Source of the DNA: Haliotis asinina
Taxonomy: Eukaryota > Mollusca > Gastropoda > Lepetellida > Haliotidae
NCBI RefSeq assembly: GCF_037392515.1
Contig: NC_090292.1
Coordinates: 42,459,747-42,523,746 of the forward strand
DNA: 64,000 bases
Direction of reading: 5' to 3'
In this document: one piece after another, positions 47,351 to 57,823 of the stretch
Position numbering within the stretch: the stretch's first letter is position 1
Layout: each line of letters starts with the position of its first letter
Notes under the pieces: model-generated
What the model was told of the DNA's origin: nothing
The model's database searches: none
The model's input: only the letters and a program-made list of their open reading frames with translations
Program-made: the position numbers and the translations under genes

Positions 47351-47590
47351 TTGCCCTTGAATTGATGCCTCAATGTATTGGTGCCCTTGAATTGATGCCT
47401 CAATGTATTGGTGCCCTTGAATTGATGCCTCAATGTATTGGTGCCCTTGAATTGATGCCTCAATGTATTGGTGCCCTTGAATTGATGCCTCAATGTATTG
47501 GTGCCCTTGAATTGATGCCTCAATGTATTGGTGCCCTTGAATTGATGCCTCAATGTATTGGTGCCCTTGTATTGATGCCCCAGTGTAATG
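47351..47590 (+). repeat. 30-base minisatellite, 8 units
   Basis: Units 2-7 are identical (GTGCCCTTGAATTGATGCCT and ten more bases). Unit 1 differs at its first base and unit 8 at four positions. Both strands are open: decapeptide ALELMPQCIG on plus, and a GTNTLRHQFK repeat on minus. Confidence 0.92.
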
Positions 47591-47734
47591 CTGGCTGAAA
47601 CCTTTTCACGTGTTGCCATTGGAAGGGTAGATGTTACTTTATTCATAAAGAAAGTTGCGTGAAATAATGATTTTACTTAAATAATGAGTGAGTATTGTTT
47701 GAGCAATAATCCAGATGAAGACGTTGGCACGACA

Positions 47735-47872
47735 TTATGCAACTCCAACCCCGTACCGAGATACGATCAACCAAGTCAGCGAACCTGACCACCCGATCCC
47801 GGTAGTAACCACTTACGATAAGCATGGGCTATTGAAGATCATTCCTGATAGGGATCTTCACATGTAGTAGTG
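47735..47872 (-). mobile_element. SINE-A 5' half
   Basis: GCGAACCTGACCACCCGATC and GATAGGGATCTTCACATG are recognisable; the tail half is absent. Confidence 0.75.
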
Positions 47873-48136
47873 CTTCAGCTTAAATTTGTTCAAATTTCCC
47901 CGACATGACAGATGCAAGTTGTTCACACGCGCCTAGACACATTTTATACACATTTGCAATTAACTACACGTGTGTGTGCGTTCTGCAAGCTAAGGTCCTT
48001 CGGCTACAGGGCATATGCATGTTAGACTCAGCCCTCGAACTAAAACTTCACCCTTCCTTTGTCCCTATCACTTTAATTTCATTAATGTCCATTTTAATTG
48101 TCTTGCATGACCTATTTCCCAACAAAACGGTCCACT

Positions 48137-48643
48137 TTAAGAATTCCATTCCTGCTTTACATACACACTGGAATTGACTAAACTTGGAACGGTATTGATC
48201 ATGTCTTTAGTTGGAGTTATCTCCCTTGACACATCTGATCCCATCGTTTCCTCGACACACTCGGGATCGTCTCGACTTCCTTCGACAGATTCGTCGCCGT
48301 CAAAGGGCATAACGCTAAACGGCTTATTTTGCCTTGAGGCTCTCTGCTTCCCTCTTCCACCGGAAGCCACGCAAGTGTCATAGTGTTTCCGGCGGAAGTA
48401 CTTGACTCGTCCGACATTGTTCCGGTTGGGACACACCAGGCGTTCCTTCCCGCAGTTACCACACACAAACTTGCCCTCCGAGACCGGGGCCGAGTTGTTA
48501 AGCTCTTTCAACATGGCTGCCAGTTCGTTAAACGTTGCCTGTTGCCGGTCGTTCCTGTGGACGACGTCGGTTCGTCGGATTTTGTCGAACAAATCGTCAT
48601 CTTCCGCCTTTTGGGGATTCTTTTTACGCCTCCTCTCTGGCAT
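48137..48643 (-). CDS. Uncharacterised 168-residue protein with a Cys/His cluster and basic N-terminus
   Basis: I do not recognise the family. The ATG at 48643 gives MPERRRKKNPQK, a basic stretch fit for nuclear import. It is followed by an acidic patch and a predicted amphipathic helix (ATFNELAAMLKELN, about residues 38-51). Residues around 62-92 read FVCGNCGKERLVCPN then RRKHYDTC, so two CxxC-like pairs and a His are available to bind zinc. The C-terminal third is acidic and Ser/Thr-rich and ends EWNS before TAA. An acceptor-like TTTGTTTCAG lies about 33 bases upstream of the ATG, so this is probably the coding last exon of a gene with an upstream untranslated exon. It could also derive from a transposon-encoded DNA-binding protein. 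Frame length and codon pattern support coding. Confidence 0.6.
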   Translation of the reverse strand: MPERRRKKNPQKAEDDDLFDKIRRTDVVHRNDRQQATFNELAAMLKELNNSAPVSEGKFVCGNCGKERLVCPNRNNVGRVKYFRRKHYDTCVASGGRGKQRASRQNKPFSVMPFDGDESVEGSRDDPECVEETMGSDVSREITPTKDMINTVPSLVNSSVYVKQEWNS

Positions 48644-49631
48644 GCTGATGTTATTATGCGCCAGTGGAAGTGCTGCTGAAACAAACAAGGGCAACATGAA
48701 CGAGTGTGCTATTGCACAAGTCTTTAAAACATATCTCTGCGTTCAAAAACTACCTTTGCGTTCAACAGATGAAAGAACAAGTATAGCCCTAACGTGTAGA
48801 AAATAAATGAAGTTGTTCACATACTCTATCTATATCCAAACTGTTGAGTTTGTGTGCATGTTGCGCGGTCCGTATATGGCCTGCTGTATTGTGACAAAGG
48901 TGCTTTCACAGATCCCGATACACTGCTGCTGACGACCAGCAACATCGTGCCTGGTGATGGGGTGACCCACCATTACACGACTCACTCACTCACTCACTCA
49001 TTCTCGGACGCGTCCACATGTGATAAAGACACGGCCTGGGGTTGGGTGATGTTTTAAACTTTCCAAAAACGTCAAAAATACCGTCATACCAATCACAGCT
49101 ACGTCATCTCCGTCACAAACATAGTCTTATTGCTCGCTCCTTGAAGATGTCACTGTTCAATAAATCTACAATGTTATTACACATTATGTTAATACACATT
49201 GGTGTAATAACAACGCGTGCTGCCGGAACTATTTGCACTCGTTCACACGATCAAAGAAACATGATCAAAACATAATGTGAGTCCGTATATACACTCGTAG
49301 TATTTTTCAGGAAAGCAGTTTCAGCTAGTCTTTGCTCGGTTGCGTGTAATAGCATTCAAAATGTGTTTGTTGAAGTCATTTTGTCCCATTTTCATAGTCA
49401 CTTGTTCACTGTTAAAACCACATAAAACACACTAATTTTGACAATAATAATTGAAATGTATTCATACCTGTTATCCTTGTTTTGACGGCGTAATGCACTC
49501 GTTCTGGAATTTGAATTCTCAGATACTATTTTCCTAATGTTGGGTGAGTAAAAAATAAAATACTAAACCATATATCCCTTGTAATGCCATATCTATGAAA
49601 TTAAATACCAAACCATTCACTCGTTTCATAA

Positions 49632-49812
49632 ATGTGAGTGAATTTAGTTTTGCTCCGCACTCAGCAATATTCCAGTGATATGGTGGCGGTCTGTAAAAAT
49701 CAGTTCTGAACCAGACGATCCAGTGATTAACAGCATGAGGATCTATCTACGCAGCAGGAAACTGATGACATGTATCAGCCAAGTCTGAGAGCCTTGCCAT
49801 TGGATCCCAATC
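49632..49812 (-). mobile_element. SINE-A, diverged
   Basis: CCGCACTCAGCAATATTCCA and GATGACATGTATCAGCCAAG; head truncated. Confidence 0.82.
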
Positions 49813-50236
49813 ATAAATATGGTATAACAATACAAATGCGATAAGAGATGAATGCCTTGAAATGCTTTTTTTTTTTAAATTAAAATCTAAAACTACAAAA
49901 TGAGAGGAATAATAAATGAACTTTAGAGTGAGTGAGTTAATATTTATCGTCACATAGGCAATGTTGCAACCATATCGTGACGAGAACAAGTAATAATGAC
50001 ATCGTAACTTTAGAATAAAATTTTTAAGATCATTTGAATTCATATTCACTTTGTTACTTGTTCAAAAATCCTCACCAACATGCCATTGCCCTTTTGGATG
50101 AATTTACCATGCCCTTTTTGAACCTTAGGGAGTACAACAGTATAACACAGGGCATCGTTTAGTGTTCAGACTGTATCCATGAGACAAGGTACATACACCT
50201 CATTACAACACTAACTTAGCATTGCTGTTGTACACC

Positions 50237-50627
50237 GTTGAACTGAATATGCTTCCATAGTACAAGTCTCAATATATCCTCTGGTATAACATGCGAAAAT
50301 GTATTTGACATTTAGATAGTTGACATTTAAATGTGAGTGAGTGTGTGAGTGAGTGAGTTTACATTTACGCCGCACTCAGCAATATTACAGCTATATGGCG
50401 GCGGTCTGAATATAGTCGAGTCTGGACCAGACAATCCAGTGATCAACAACATGAGCATCGATCTGCGCAACTGGGAACCGATGACATGTGTCAACCAAGT
50501 CAGCGAGCCTGACCACCCGATCCCGTTAGTCGCCTCTTACGACAAGCTGAGTCGCCTTTGACATTTAAATGTATCTGAACGGATTCAGTATAGGGTACAT
50601 AAAGACAATGTTAATATATGTATATTG
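50237..50627 (+). repeat. Tandem duplication unit 1, interrupted by a SINE-A
   Basis: GTTGAACTGAATATGCTTC through TTAATATATGTATAT is repeated in unit 2 (50627-50780). Unit 1 is split by the insertion at 50335-50557 plus one target duplication. Confidence 0.75.
50335..50557 (-). mobile_element. SINE-A, intact copy with 15-base target duplication
   Basis: The element is flanked on both sides by TTGACATTTAAATGT (50320-50334 and 50558-50572). It ends within the GTCGCC block, so the full head is not part of this insertion. This is the youngest-looking copy in the window. Confidence 0.95.
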
Positions 50628-50780
50628 TTGAACTGAATATGCTTCAATAGTTCAAGTCTCAATATAGGTTTAGATATAAAATGCGAAAGTGCATTCGATA
50701 TAAAGATATTTGACATATAAATGTGTCTAGATTGAATCAATGTGGGGTATATATTAAGACTATGTTAATATGTGTACACT
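50627..50780 (+). repeat. Tandem duplication unit 2, uninterrupted
   Basis: The match to unit 1 includes a single TTGACATATAAATGTGTCT where unit 1 has TTGACATTTAAATGT on both sides of its SINE. Unit 2 is therefore a paralogous empty site. Confidence 0.75.
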
Positions 50781-50799
50781 CTTAAACTGAGTAACAATA

Positions 50800-51360
50800 T
50801 TTGAATTGTTTCCATGGAATTCATGAAACTTATAAATGCCATATATCTGTAATCAGCAAAGTCACAATTTCAAGATCTGTCTCATTTATCTGCCAAGATC
50901 TGTTGAAAGATATGAAATGGTTTTCGAGTTGTGCTGTGGGAACGAAGCCCATCCCTCCATTTTGAGACTACGTTTCCATGGAAACCAAGAGAATAATTAA
51001 TCACAAAAACCTGTACATAGCAAAAGGCACCACTTTGGGTTCTGATTGATATATCTACCAAGTTTTGCAGAAAAATTGTGAACGGTTTTTTAGTTCTGCT
51101 CCGCAAACGAAGTCCACACCACCATAAGACCAACACCAAAATGTTCCATGGAAAAACAAACCGAAAAAAAATGAATGCCAAACATCTGTAAATAGCAAAA
51201 GGCACAACCATAGGCTGAGATTACTATATCTATCAGGTTTTGTCGAAAAATATTGAACGGTTTCGGAGTTATGTTCCGGAAACAAAATGATTACGGATGG
51301 ACGGATGGACGGTGGACGACGCGTCGACTGTATCCCCCCGCATTACATGCCGGGGGGATA
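50800..51360 (+). repeat. Repeat with ~170-base internal units and a terminal C/G hairpin
   Basis: Three related units (marks at about 50855, 51021 and 51196: GCAAAAGGCAC) each contain a GTTTTGCAGAAAAAT-like, GAACGGTTT and GTTCCGGAAAC-like block. The element ends in GGATGGACGGATGGACGG and a stem TATCCCCCC/GGGGGGATA at 51331-51360. I know similar tails from dispersed repeats of many marine invertebrates; class not assigned. Confidence 0.65.
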
Positions 51361-52090
51361 AAAAGGAGAAAGTTCTCCAACGCATCACAAGTTTGCGTCA
51401 CAAAACATCGATAATAAGGAACTCCAAAGGACAACGAATTTCAGTTCGTCACAGTTTGTTATACGAGTGAAATATACTGGAGGTAGTCGTCATATCCGTC
51501 AGTTCGACATAAGGGAGTTAGATACAAACTTAGTTTACTGAATATGAAGCTGTCGTTGACTGCAAAAGCCTGGACGGGTTGATGTCTGGGCGATTAGATG
51601 CTTCCTAACGGGTTCAAGTCACAAGCTGTTCATTGAATGATTGAGTGTGTACGTTTTTACGACTGAGCAGCTGTTGTCAGCTTTGCTTCATTCAAACGGG
51701 CGACAATACGAAGAACGGATAACTGTGGAAGGTTCTTCTTATTTTAAAGAGTAGCATGTACATTGTGAACGTCTACTCCCCTGTCCCCCCACCCCACACA
51801 CACTCTCACCCATTACACACACTCGATCCGTTCCCCTCCCCTCCACCCCCACATGATGTATGTACAAAGTAAGTAAGCACTTATTTGATCTATCTCAGTA
51901 TATTTTATGCATAAAACTACAGACGCCCCCAATCCCTGACACACATGCACTCCCTCCGTACATGTGTACCAAACTGATGACCCGTACGTACCCATAACAG
52001 AATGGGTGAGACGTCCCTCTTAAAAGCACCATCACACCCCGAGGCATGAACAATGAACAGTCCCTTACAGCCAAGGTTTTTGAAATAATA

Positions 52091-52588
52091 CTAGTTTATA
52101 CAACAAACATAAAATTCCCAGTCTATCTTACGCTCTTCCATTTGGTCTTCTTTCTGGAATACCACGGAATGTTGAACATCCGGGTCTCGTCTCATTGTCT
52201 GACCTCCTGACCTCGTGGGAACAATTAAAATAGATCCCGGGCGACCTTTGACACACGCAATGATCTTCTTACAAATCATGATCTCAAGTATGTCATTTCT
52301 GTTGGCACGCAGTTTCAGCATCTGCATACTATACTGGTGTTGTGTCCTCACTGCGAACCGCTCGTTGTTGTCACTCACACGGTATAACAACACATCATAT
52401 TGAATAAATCCAAGCTCCTCCGCAATGCTTTCTATTCCAACGAAATCCATGATGAAGTGTTTGAATTCTGACACGAGGTGAAAAAACATAGGTATCTGAA
52501 CCTCGGAATTCTCCTTTAATATTTCGTGTCCATGTTCATCAATGCCGTATATTACGGCTTTAAATTCATAAGGGTCAGCGGTTGACAT
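52091..52588 (-). CDS. Uncharacterised 165-residue protein (MSTADPYEF...)
   Basis: I do not recognise the family. The ATG at 52588 opens a 166-codon frame with mixed alpha/beta-like composition: alternating hydrophobic stretches (FKAVIYGID, MFFHLVSEFKHFIMDF) and a basic KLRANRNDILEIMICKK segment near residues 88-104. The arrangement recalls small ubiquitin-like or PB1-like folds, but no diagnostic residue proves it. A GTAAGA donor-like site lies inside the frame near 52135 (after GAAGAGC), so the last 15 or so codons may be intron and the protein may continue on another exon to the left. No signal peptide or membrane segment is seen. Confidence 0.5.
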   Translation of the reverse strand: MSTADPYEFKAVIYGIDEHGHEILKENSEVQIPMFFHLVSEFKHFIMDFVGIESIAEELGFIQYDVLLYRVSDNNERFAVRTQHQYSMQMLKLRANRNDILEIMICKKIIACVKGRPGSILIVPTRSGGQTMRRDPDVQHSVVFQKEDQMEERKIDWEFYVCCIN

Positions 52589-53059
52589 GCTTGCATTCAC
52601 TTCGAGGCTTGTGCGCGCCGCCCAACTATCATTTGTCGTACTTATAATAGTATCAGCTTACTCGTGGGAAAGGAGATTTCTCGCTCACGTCGAGGTTCCT
52701 TGTACGCCAAATTGTCTTCTCTTGTCTCTGTTGGGTAGTGATTAGATTGTGCCTAGGCTGAATCCGAGAATATGACACAAATACTTTCCGTTCACAGAAA
52801 ACTCCGCATGGGAATTACTGTATCCCACATATTTTCAGCGTGTTTCCCAAATTCCCAACTTCGCGTCTGGACAAGCTCCAGTGAAACAGGTACTCTCGAT
52901 ACTATTGTGCGCACAACTAGTACAAACGTATTGATTGCATATAGCGCTGAAATGACTTGCATATTTAGTACGTCGAACTGAATCATTTCAGTCGCTGTGG
53001 ATGTGTGTGATGATGTCAGGGAGGTGTGTGGCGTGGGTGGGGATTGGTGGGGATGGGTG

Positions 53060-53135
53060 TGTGTGGTATCCGAGCTGTTGGTATGGAGTGTGAGTGTGTG
53101 TGTGTGTGCGTGAATGTGTGCGTGTGCTTGTGTGT
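53060..53135 (+). repeat. TG-rich microsatellite region
   Basis: GTGTGTGT runs with interruptions; wider 53000-53200 is also TG-rich. Confidence 0.8.
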
Positions 53136-53225
53136 AAAAGAGGAAGTATATTTGTGGTAAGTGTAGGGATGTCGGTACGTTGGAGGTGCGTATGGGAATC
53201 TGCATGTGTAAGAACACTTTGAATA

Positions 53226-53226
<1 letters not shown>

Positions 53227-53258
<32 letters not shown>

Positions 53259-53259
53259 A
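53227..53259 (+). repeat. Microsatellite (ACA)n
   Basis: About ten ACA units. Confidence 0.93.
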
Positions 53260-53504
53260 ACACTTAATTCAGCCGGAGCAAACAAAACCCAAACAAAACA
53301 GACCAAAGCGCATGTCAGAAGGAAATAAAGGCTTGGAGTAGACGCAGGACTGCCGCCCCCGCTAACGACGTGCTATCTATTATTATTTTGACCACACTCG
53401 AAGATAATCCGGCCTCCCTTATGGCTTCCTTAACGATCTGAAAATACTCCTGACACGATGATGACCGTCTCTTCCCCGTTTCCGATCACACCTCAAGGTT
53501 TTCC

Positions 53505-53635
53505 GTACTATATGTCCAAGCTGTCTCATCGATATTTAAAATTCGACCAGACAATTCTGTGACTGGCATCACTGAGCATCGATCTACACAATGATATGAA
53601 ATTTCAGAAAAGCCTGACCACCCAATTGCATTTGC
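53505..53635 (-). mobile_element. SINE-A fragment, diverged
   Basis: CGACCAGACAATTCTGTGA, GAGCATCGATCTACACAATG and AGCCTGACCACCCAATT remain. Confidence 0.65.
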
Positions 53636-53886
53636 ATATTTTGCGCAGAGTCAATTCATGAAAAACATTGCGCAAATATGCATAACTTTTCGACACCTAT
53701 AATCTGTATATATGTCACTATATCTATGTATAGTGAATATGTTTACTCCCCTTTAAGAATGACCCTGGGATCGAACCTAGATTCCGCTCCCAAGGTAAAC
53801 GGACGCTCCAATATTTTGCTAAGATATGTTAATAACTCTCCATAACTTCGCATCACAGCTATGGATGTGCTCTTCATGCACAGGCA

Positions 53887-54065
53887 GACCCGTGAAGATC
53901 TGGGTTAGAACTGATCTTCAGTAACCCATGCTTGTTGTAAGAGGCGACTAAGGGGATCGGGTGGTGAGGCTCGCTCACTTTCTTGACAAATGTCATCGCC
54001 TTCCAAATACGTAGATCAATGTTCGTGCTGTTGATCACTGGATTGTTTGGTCCCCACCGCCCGGT
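53887..54065 (+). mobile_element. SINE-A, 5' two-thirds
   Basis: It begins ACCCGTGAAGATCTGGGTTA and stops at GGATTGTTTGGTCC; the shared tail is missing. Confidence 0.85.
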
Positions 54066-54857
54066 TTCAATGTATAGGTCACACGAATGTACATGTCATT
54101 TGATTAGTTTATAAATCAATCAATAGGATTATTATAGTAAATGTTGTTGTGACGTGTAAGTGACATAGCTCAGGTTTTACATGTAGGTATCACATATCAC
54201 AAAATATTACGAAAATACCTAACATGCATGCAACAAATGTTTAAATAATAATATCACGATGTATTCACAATAGGTTATTAGTCTTTGTTTATTACCTCCA
54301 TGAATATTGTTTGTCTTTTAACTTTTATTATTTTCTGTTCCACCTTGTAATATATCAGCAGGTAAGGGCGTCGAGTTGCTTAAAGTTCAAGAGCCTTTTG
54401 TGCCTCAGTACTTGAGTACTATAACTCAGTGTCAGTGCGCCCATGTTTCAGGAAACCAGTTTTGTTTTGTACGGAAACGCCGGAAACTGATCAGGCTACC
54501 GCCTGCGTTTCCTTTCCTTCCCCTGGTCCTGGTCGTTGTATTAGCGCATACCTGTGGTTTTGAATAGTTATGTTTTGAATAGTTAGTATAAAACAGTTTT
54601 ACACGTAATTTCCGCGAGCGAAAAGAATGATAATTATAATTTAGTTATTGATATAGTGATATAATTCATTAATCATGTTTCATCATAACTATTATCCTTT
54701 GTCTCGTCTTGTTGTAACGTTGAATGAAATAAAAACAAAAAGAGATTTTTTGTTCAGGAAATTGTGAAACAAATACTTGTGGGTGTTTTTTACCTGTTTG
54801 TAGATAGTCCAGTGAATGAAGTTTTTCATGCGTGAATTTGTAATAACCCCCAGTGAT

Positions 54858-55082
54858 TTGGTTTTTGTTTTATGCCGCGCTCGACAATATTACAGCTCTC
54901 TGACTTTGGTCTATGCATAACCCAGTATGGATAAAACAATACAGTGATTGACATCATGAGCACATATCACTGTAATTGCGATGACATGCATCAACCAAGT
55001 CAAAGGATCCCGACAGTGGCCCCTTACAACAGATGGGGTGCTGAAGGCCAATTTTAACCCAGATCATTATGGGGAGTCCCCA
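54858..55082 (-). mobile_element. SINE-A, old diverged copy
   Basis: TTTTGTTTTATGCCGCGCTC, CGATGACATGCATCAACCAA and the head are recognisable with many changes. Confidence 0.7.
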
Positions 55083-55084
55083 GT

Positions 55085-55175
55085 CTATAAATAATCAGTG
55101 CTCATGATATCAATCACTTGATTGATTGCCAGGAATCGATTATTTACCGGCCGCATAATATATGGCAGAACACCT
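55085..55175 (+). mobile_element. SINE-A fragment, old
   Basis: GTGCTCATGATATCAATCAC and ATCGATTATTTACCGGCCGC; it abuts the previous copy in inverted orientation. Confidence 0.55.
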
Positions 55176-55888
55176 GTCAGCCATGCCCGTTATTGTCGTA
55201 CCGATGAATTTCAGTTTTTGCAAAAATGTAAATAAAAAAAAAAGTGAAATTAAGATTGCGAAATCCTCATAATTTTACCTTGCCAACAGATGATTTATAT
55301 CTCAGAATTGAAGTATGGGTTTGTATTATAAGGGGTTAAGATCAGCAGTTGGAACAGTGAAACAAATGCACGTGCGGTATCTGATGAGCGTTAACTTAGA
55401 CCAGGGCTGCTCGTACTCGGTGTGTCACTTAATGGCCCCACCCTCTTGTAATACAAACCAATAATTGCGATTTAAATCTATGATCGTTTGTTAAACAACT
55501 TGTATCCTATGTTGATTATAATTCTGAGATTTAAATGTTCAACTGGAAACACTGTTAACTGCAAACAGTTTTCAGTTCCTCGTGCGTATTGCAAAGATTT
55601 ATGGTGCGTTTAGGAGGCGCCGAGGACATTCCTGTAAACAACTGTTCGATCCTGGCGAGCATGGTTAATCGGGACTCACTCACTCACTCACGTACGTCCC
55701 TGAACTTGGTATTAGTACGGATTCGTATCTCTTCATGAATCGTATTTTCGGATTCTCCACCACTTGCTAACTCGCGAGTTTGGGGAATCAGCTCGCTTGG
55801 CAGCTAGGAGGTGTAACTATACCAACCCACACACAACACGAGAACCTGAGTGAATAAACAAGGAGTTTATTACGCCACAGTCACATAG

Positions 55889-56034
55889 GAGCGGTGGGTC
55901 TAACCTAATGGCTAGAACGCCCGCTCGTCCCACTGAAGATTTGGGTTCAACACCTCCATGGGTATAATGTGTGAAGCCCATTTCTGGTGTCCTCCGTTGT
56001 GATCTTGCTGGAATATTGCTAAAAGCTCCGTATC
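55889..56034 (+). mobile_element. SINE-B followed by a microsatellite
   Basis: TAACCTAATGG-like A box region and GAAGCCCATTTCTGGTGTCC; the tail is replaced by (ATC)n. Confidence 0.85.
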
Positions 56035-56118
56035 ATCATCTTAATCATCATCATTTTAATCCTCCTCTCCCCCCTCCTCCTCCTCCTCCTCCTCCTCCTC
56101 ATCATCATCATCATCACC
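56034..56118 (+). repeat. Microsatellite (ATC/TCC)n
   Basis: ATC units flank about ten TCC units. It directly follows the 3' end of a SINE-B, a common place for simple repeats to grow. Confidence 0.9.
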
Positions 56119-57502
56119 ATTTGTCTATCAATTCTTAATATCAAGGTTAGCGGATTAGACAGATTCCTCTGCTGGAAGAGGCACCTGTAATAACGCTGTA
56201 ACATTAATAAAACCGTAACATTCGAAAAACATCACCATTAACAAACAGTTCCTGAAGTACTTCAAAAGAGTTATACGTCATTAACATGCTAGAAAATCAA
56301 AAGTATCATAAAGCTTGTATGCTAGCTCTGTTGGGCAGAGTAACACGCCTGGGGATTGACGACATGTTTAACAGGGGAACAAGCCACTCCTGTTTATTCG
56401 TAATCATAAGAACCTCTCATTCATCATGAAGGAACTGCCCTTCCCTACCTCGTAATGAAACGTACGATTCATAATGATCTTAATTCTCACATACTTACGA
56501 TGTCGTTGTCCCCCTCCGCCTTAAATGGTTCAACATAATAATCACCTCGTTATCATATCTGACAGAGGACTGCTCACGTCTAAAATTTATGTTTTTTCGG
56601 ATTAGGAAGCAGTTTTAATGTTCTTTTTGTAAGGCCCCTTGTATTTATCCCCAATACAAAATCTCGACAGAAGGAGTGAATTTCGTATCTCATCAATTCT
56701 CAAATTCCGTTTCATTATGTATCTACCTTTTTAATTTATCGTGACACGTCAGGTCAACAGTTTTCCAATAAAATAAACAAACATCAATGGAATTCTGACA
56801 TAAATTCTTAGCCTCTGCCCGTCAAAAGCTGTCAGCTATGTTTATTTGGTCAATAAGATACTTCCACGCCAAGTACTGAGATGGGAGTTGAAGCCATAAT
56901 CCTTTGTCACATGTTTCCGAGAGTTGACGAATCTGTAAACAAAATCAAGAGGGGAGTTTTGATACTGTCGCCTCCAAAGAACGGAGAGTGTGAATGGAGC
57001 TGAACGGACACATGTTTGGTTAGCAGAGAACGAAACAACGGCGTCCATCGACGTCACGTTCACAAACAATTTCAGCAAATAGCAATCGTAAAAGCCGAGG
57101 AAGAATTTACAGGGCATGCAGCGAGTCGCGAATAGCCTACCGGTGTTGTCCATGAGGTGTGCCGTAGACCCCCCTACAAGAATTATTACTTCTAGGTCCG
57201 ACCTGCCCCGAGAGCCCGTCACGACGCATTCCCGTAGCACGCGGATGAGGACGCTACGTCATAGCACGTGCCGTGACGCAGTTGCATCAGCTTAGGATTT
57301 CGCCCGTCGAGATTGTCGCAGTTTGTCCGAATATGCTGCGTGATACCCACCCCCCTCGTCGTGTCTGTCACTTCAACAAGGGAGATGATGTTGTCATAGT
57401 CTCTACCCCTCTGTGATGCCGCTCACCTCGACCTTCATATATTGACAAGTGTTTTTGATACTGATTCAAAACACGGCCGTCTTTCGGCGAAACAAGACCG
57501 CA

Positions 57503-57597
57503 CGGACGTAACAGAAGACACTTGCAATTAACATCGCGCGGACCTCGGAGAAGACACTTCTAATTAACATCGCGCGGACGTCGTAGAAGACACTTTA
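57503..57597 (+). repeat. 36-base repeat, 2.6 copies, just upstream of the LPMO start
   Basis: Units start at 57503, 57539 and 57575. Each contains AGAAGACACTT; the first two also contain AATTAACATCGCG. It lies 44 bases before the ATG, so it is either 5' untranslated sequence or core promoter. Confidence 0.75.
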
Positions 57598-57640
57598 CAT
57601 TGCTACTTTTTATGAGGGACACAACAAGAGACTCTTTAGA

Positions 57641-57823
57641 ATGAAAATGGAAGTAGGTGCAGTGTCTGTTGTTTTGACTTTTCTCTCCTCACTGCTGTTG
57701 GGGAAGGTTGACGGGCATGGGCGACTGATAGACCCACCCTCACGTGCATCTATGTGGAGATTCGGCTTCGAGGTACCCCAGGCTGACTATGACGATAATC
57801 AGGGATACTGCGGAGGTCAAACG
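57641..57823 (+). CDS. AA15-type lytic polysaccharide monooxygenase, exon 1 (signal peptide and mature N-terminus)
   Basis: LPMOs are copper enzymes that cleave crystalline polysaccharides oxidatively; AA15 members of invertebrates act on chitin and/or cellulose (family knowledge). Residues 1-25 form a signal peptide with a hydrophobic core (VVLTFLSSLLLG). Cleavage before His26 exposes the N-terminal histidine of the copper histidine brace. The mature start HGRLIDPPSRASMWRFGF, then the ADYDDNQGYCGG segment, is the AA15 signature. The exon ends at a GTAGGT donor, here placed at 57823 (61 codons, phase 0); a donor at GTAAAC four bases on is an alternative. Two ATGs (codons 1 and 3) are in frame. 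The second histidine, the axial tyrosine/phenylalanine and the CGVCGD region must be on later exons, not found up to 64000. In a grazing mollusc it likely acts in the gut on algal or microbial polysaccharide (inference). Confidence 0.83.

Larger units (their letters stand above)
53260..57502. other. Intergenic sequence between the 52.5 kb frame and the LPMO exon
   Basis: SINE fragments and a microsatellite are the only recognised items. Minus-strand frames at 56842-57240 and the plus frame at 54376-54567 lack a convincing start or homology. Confidence 0.55.

Noticed and set aside
47119..47646. 175-codon minus-strand frame
   Set aside because: Most of it is the 30-base minisatellite; kept only as a finding.
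52792..53306. Thr/His-rich and Cys-rich frames
   Set aside because: They translate the TG and ACA microsatellites.
56842..57240. 132-codon minus-strand frame upstream of the LPMO
   Set aside because: It opens only with GTG, has a stop just upstream, and shows no motif; a transcribed promoter region is a better explanation.
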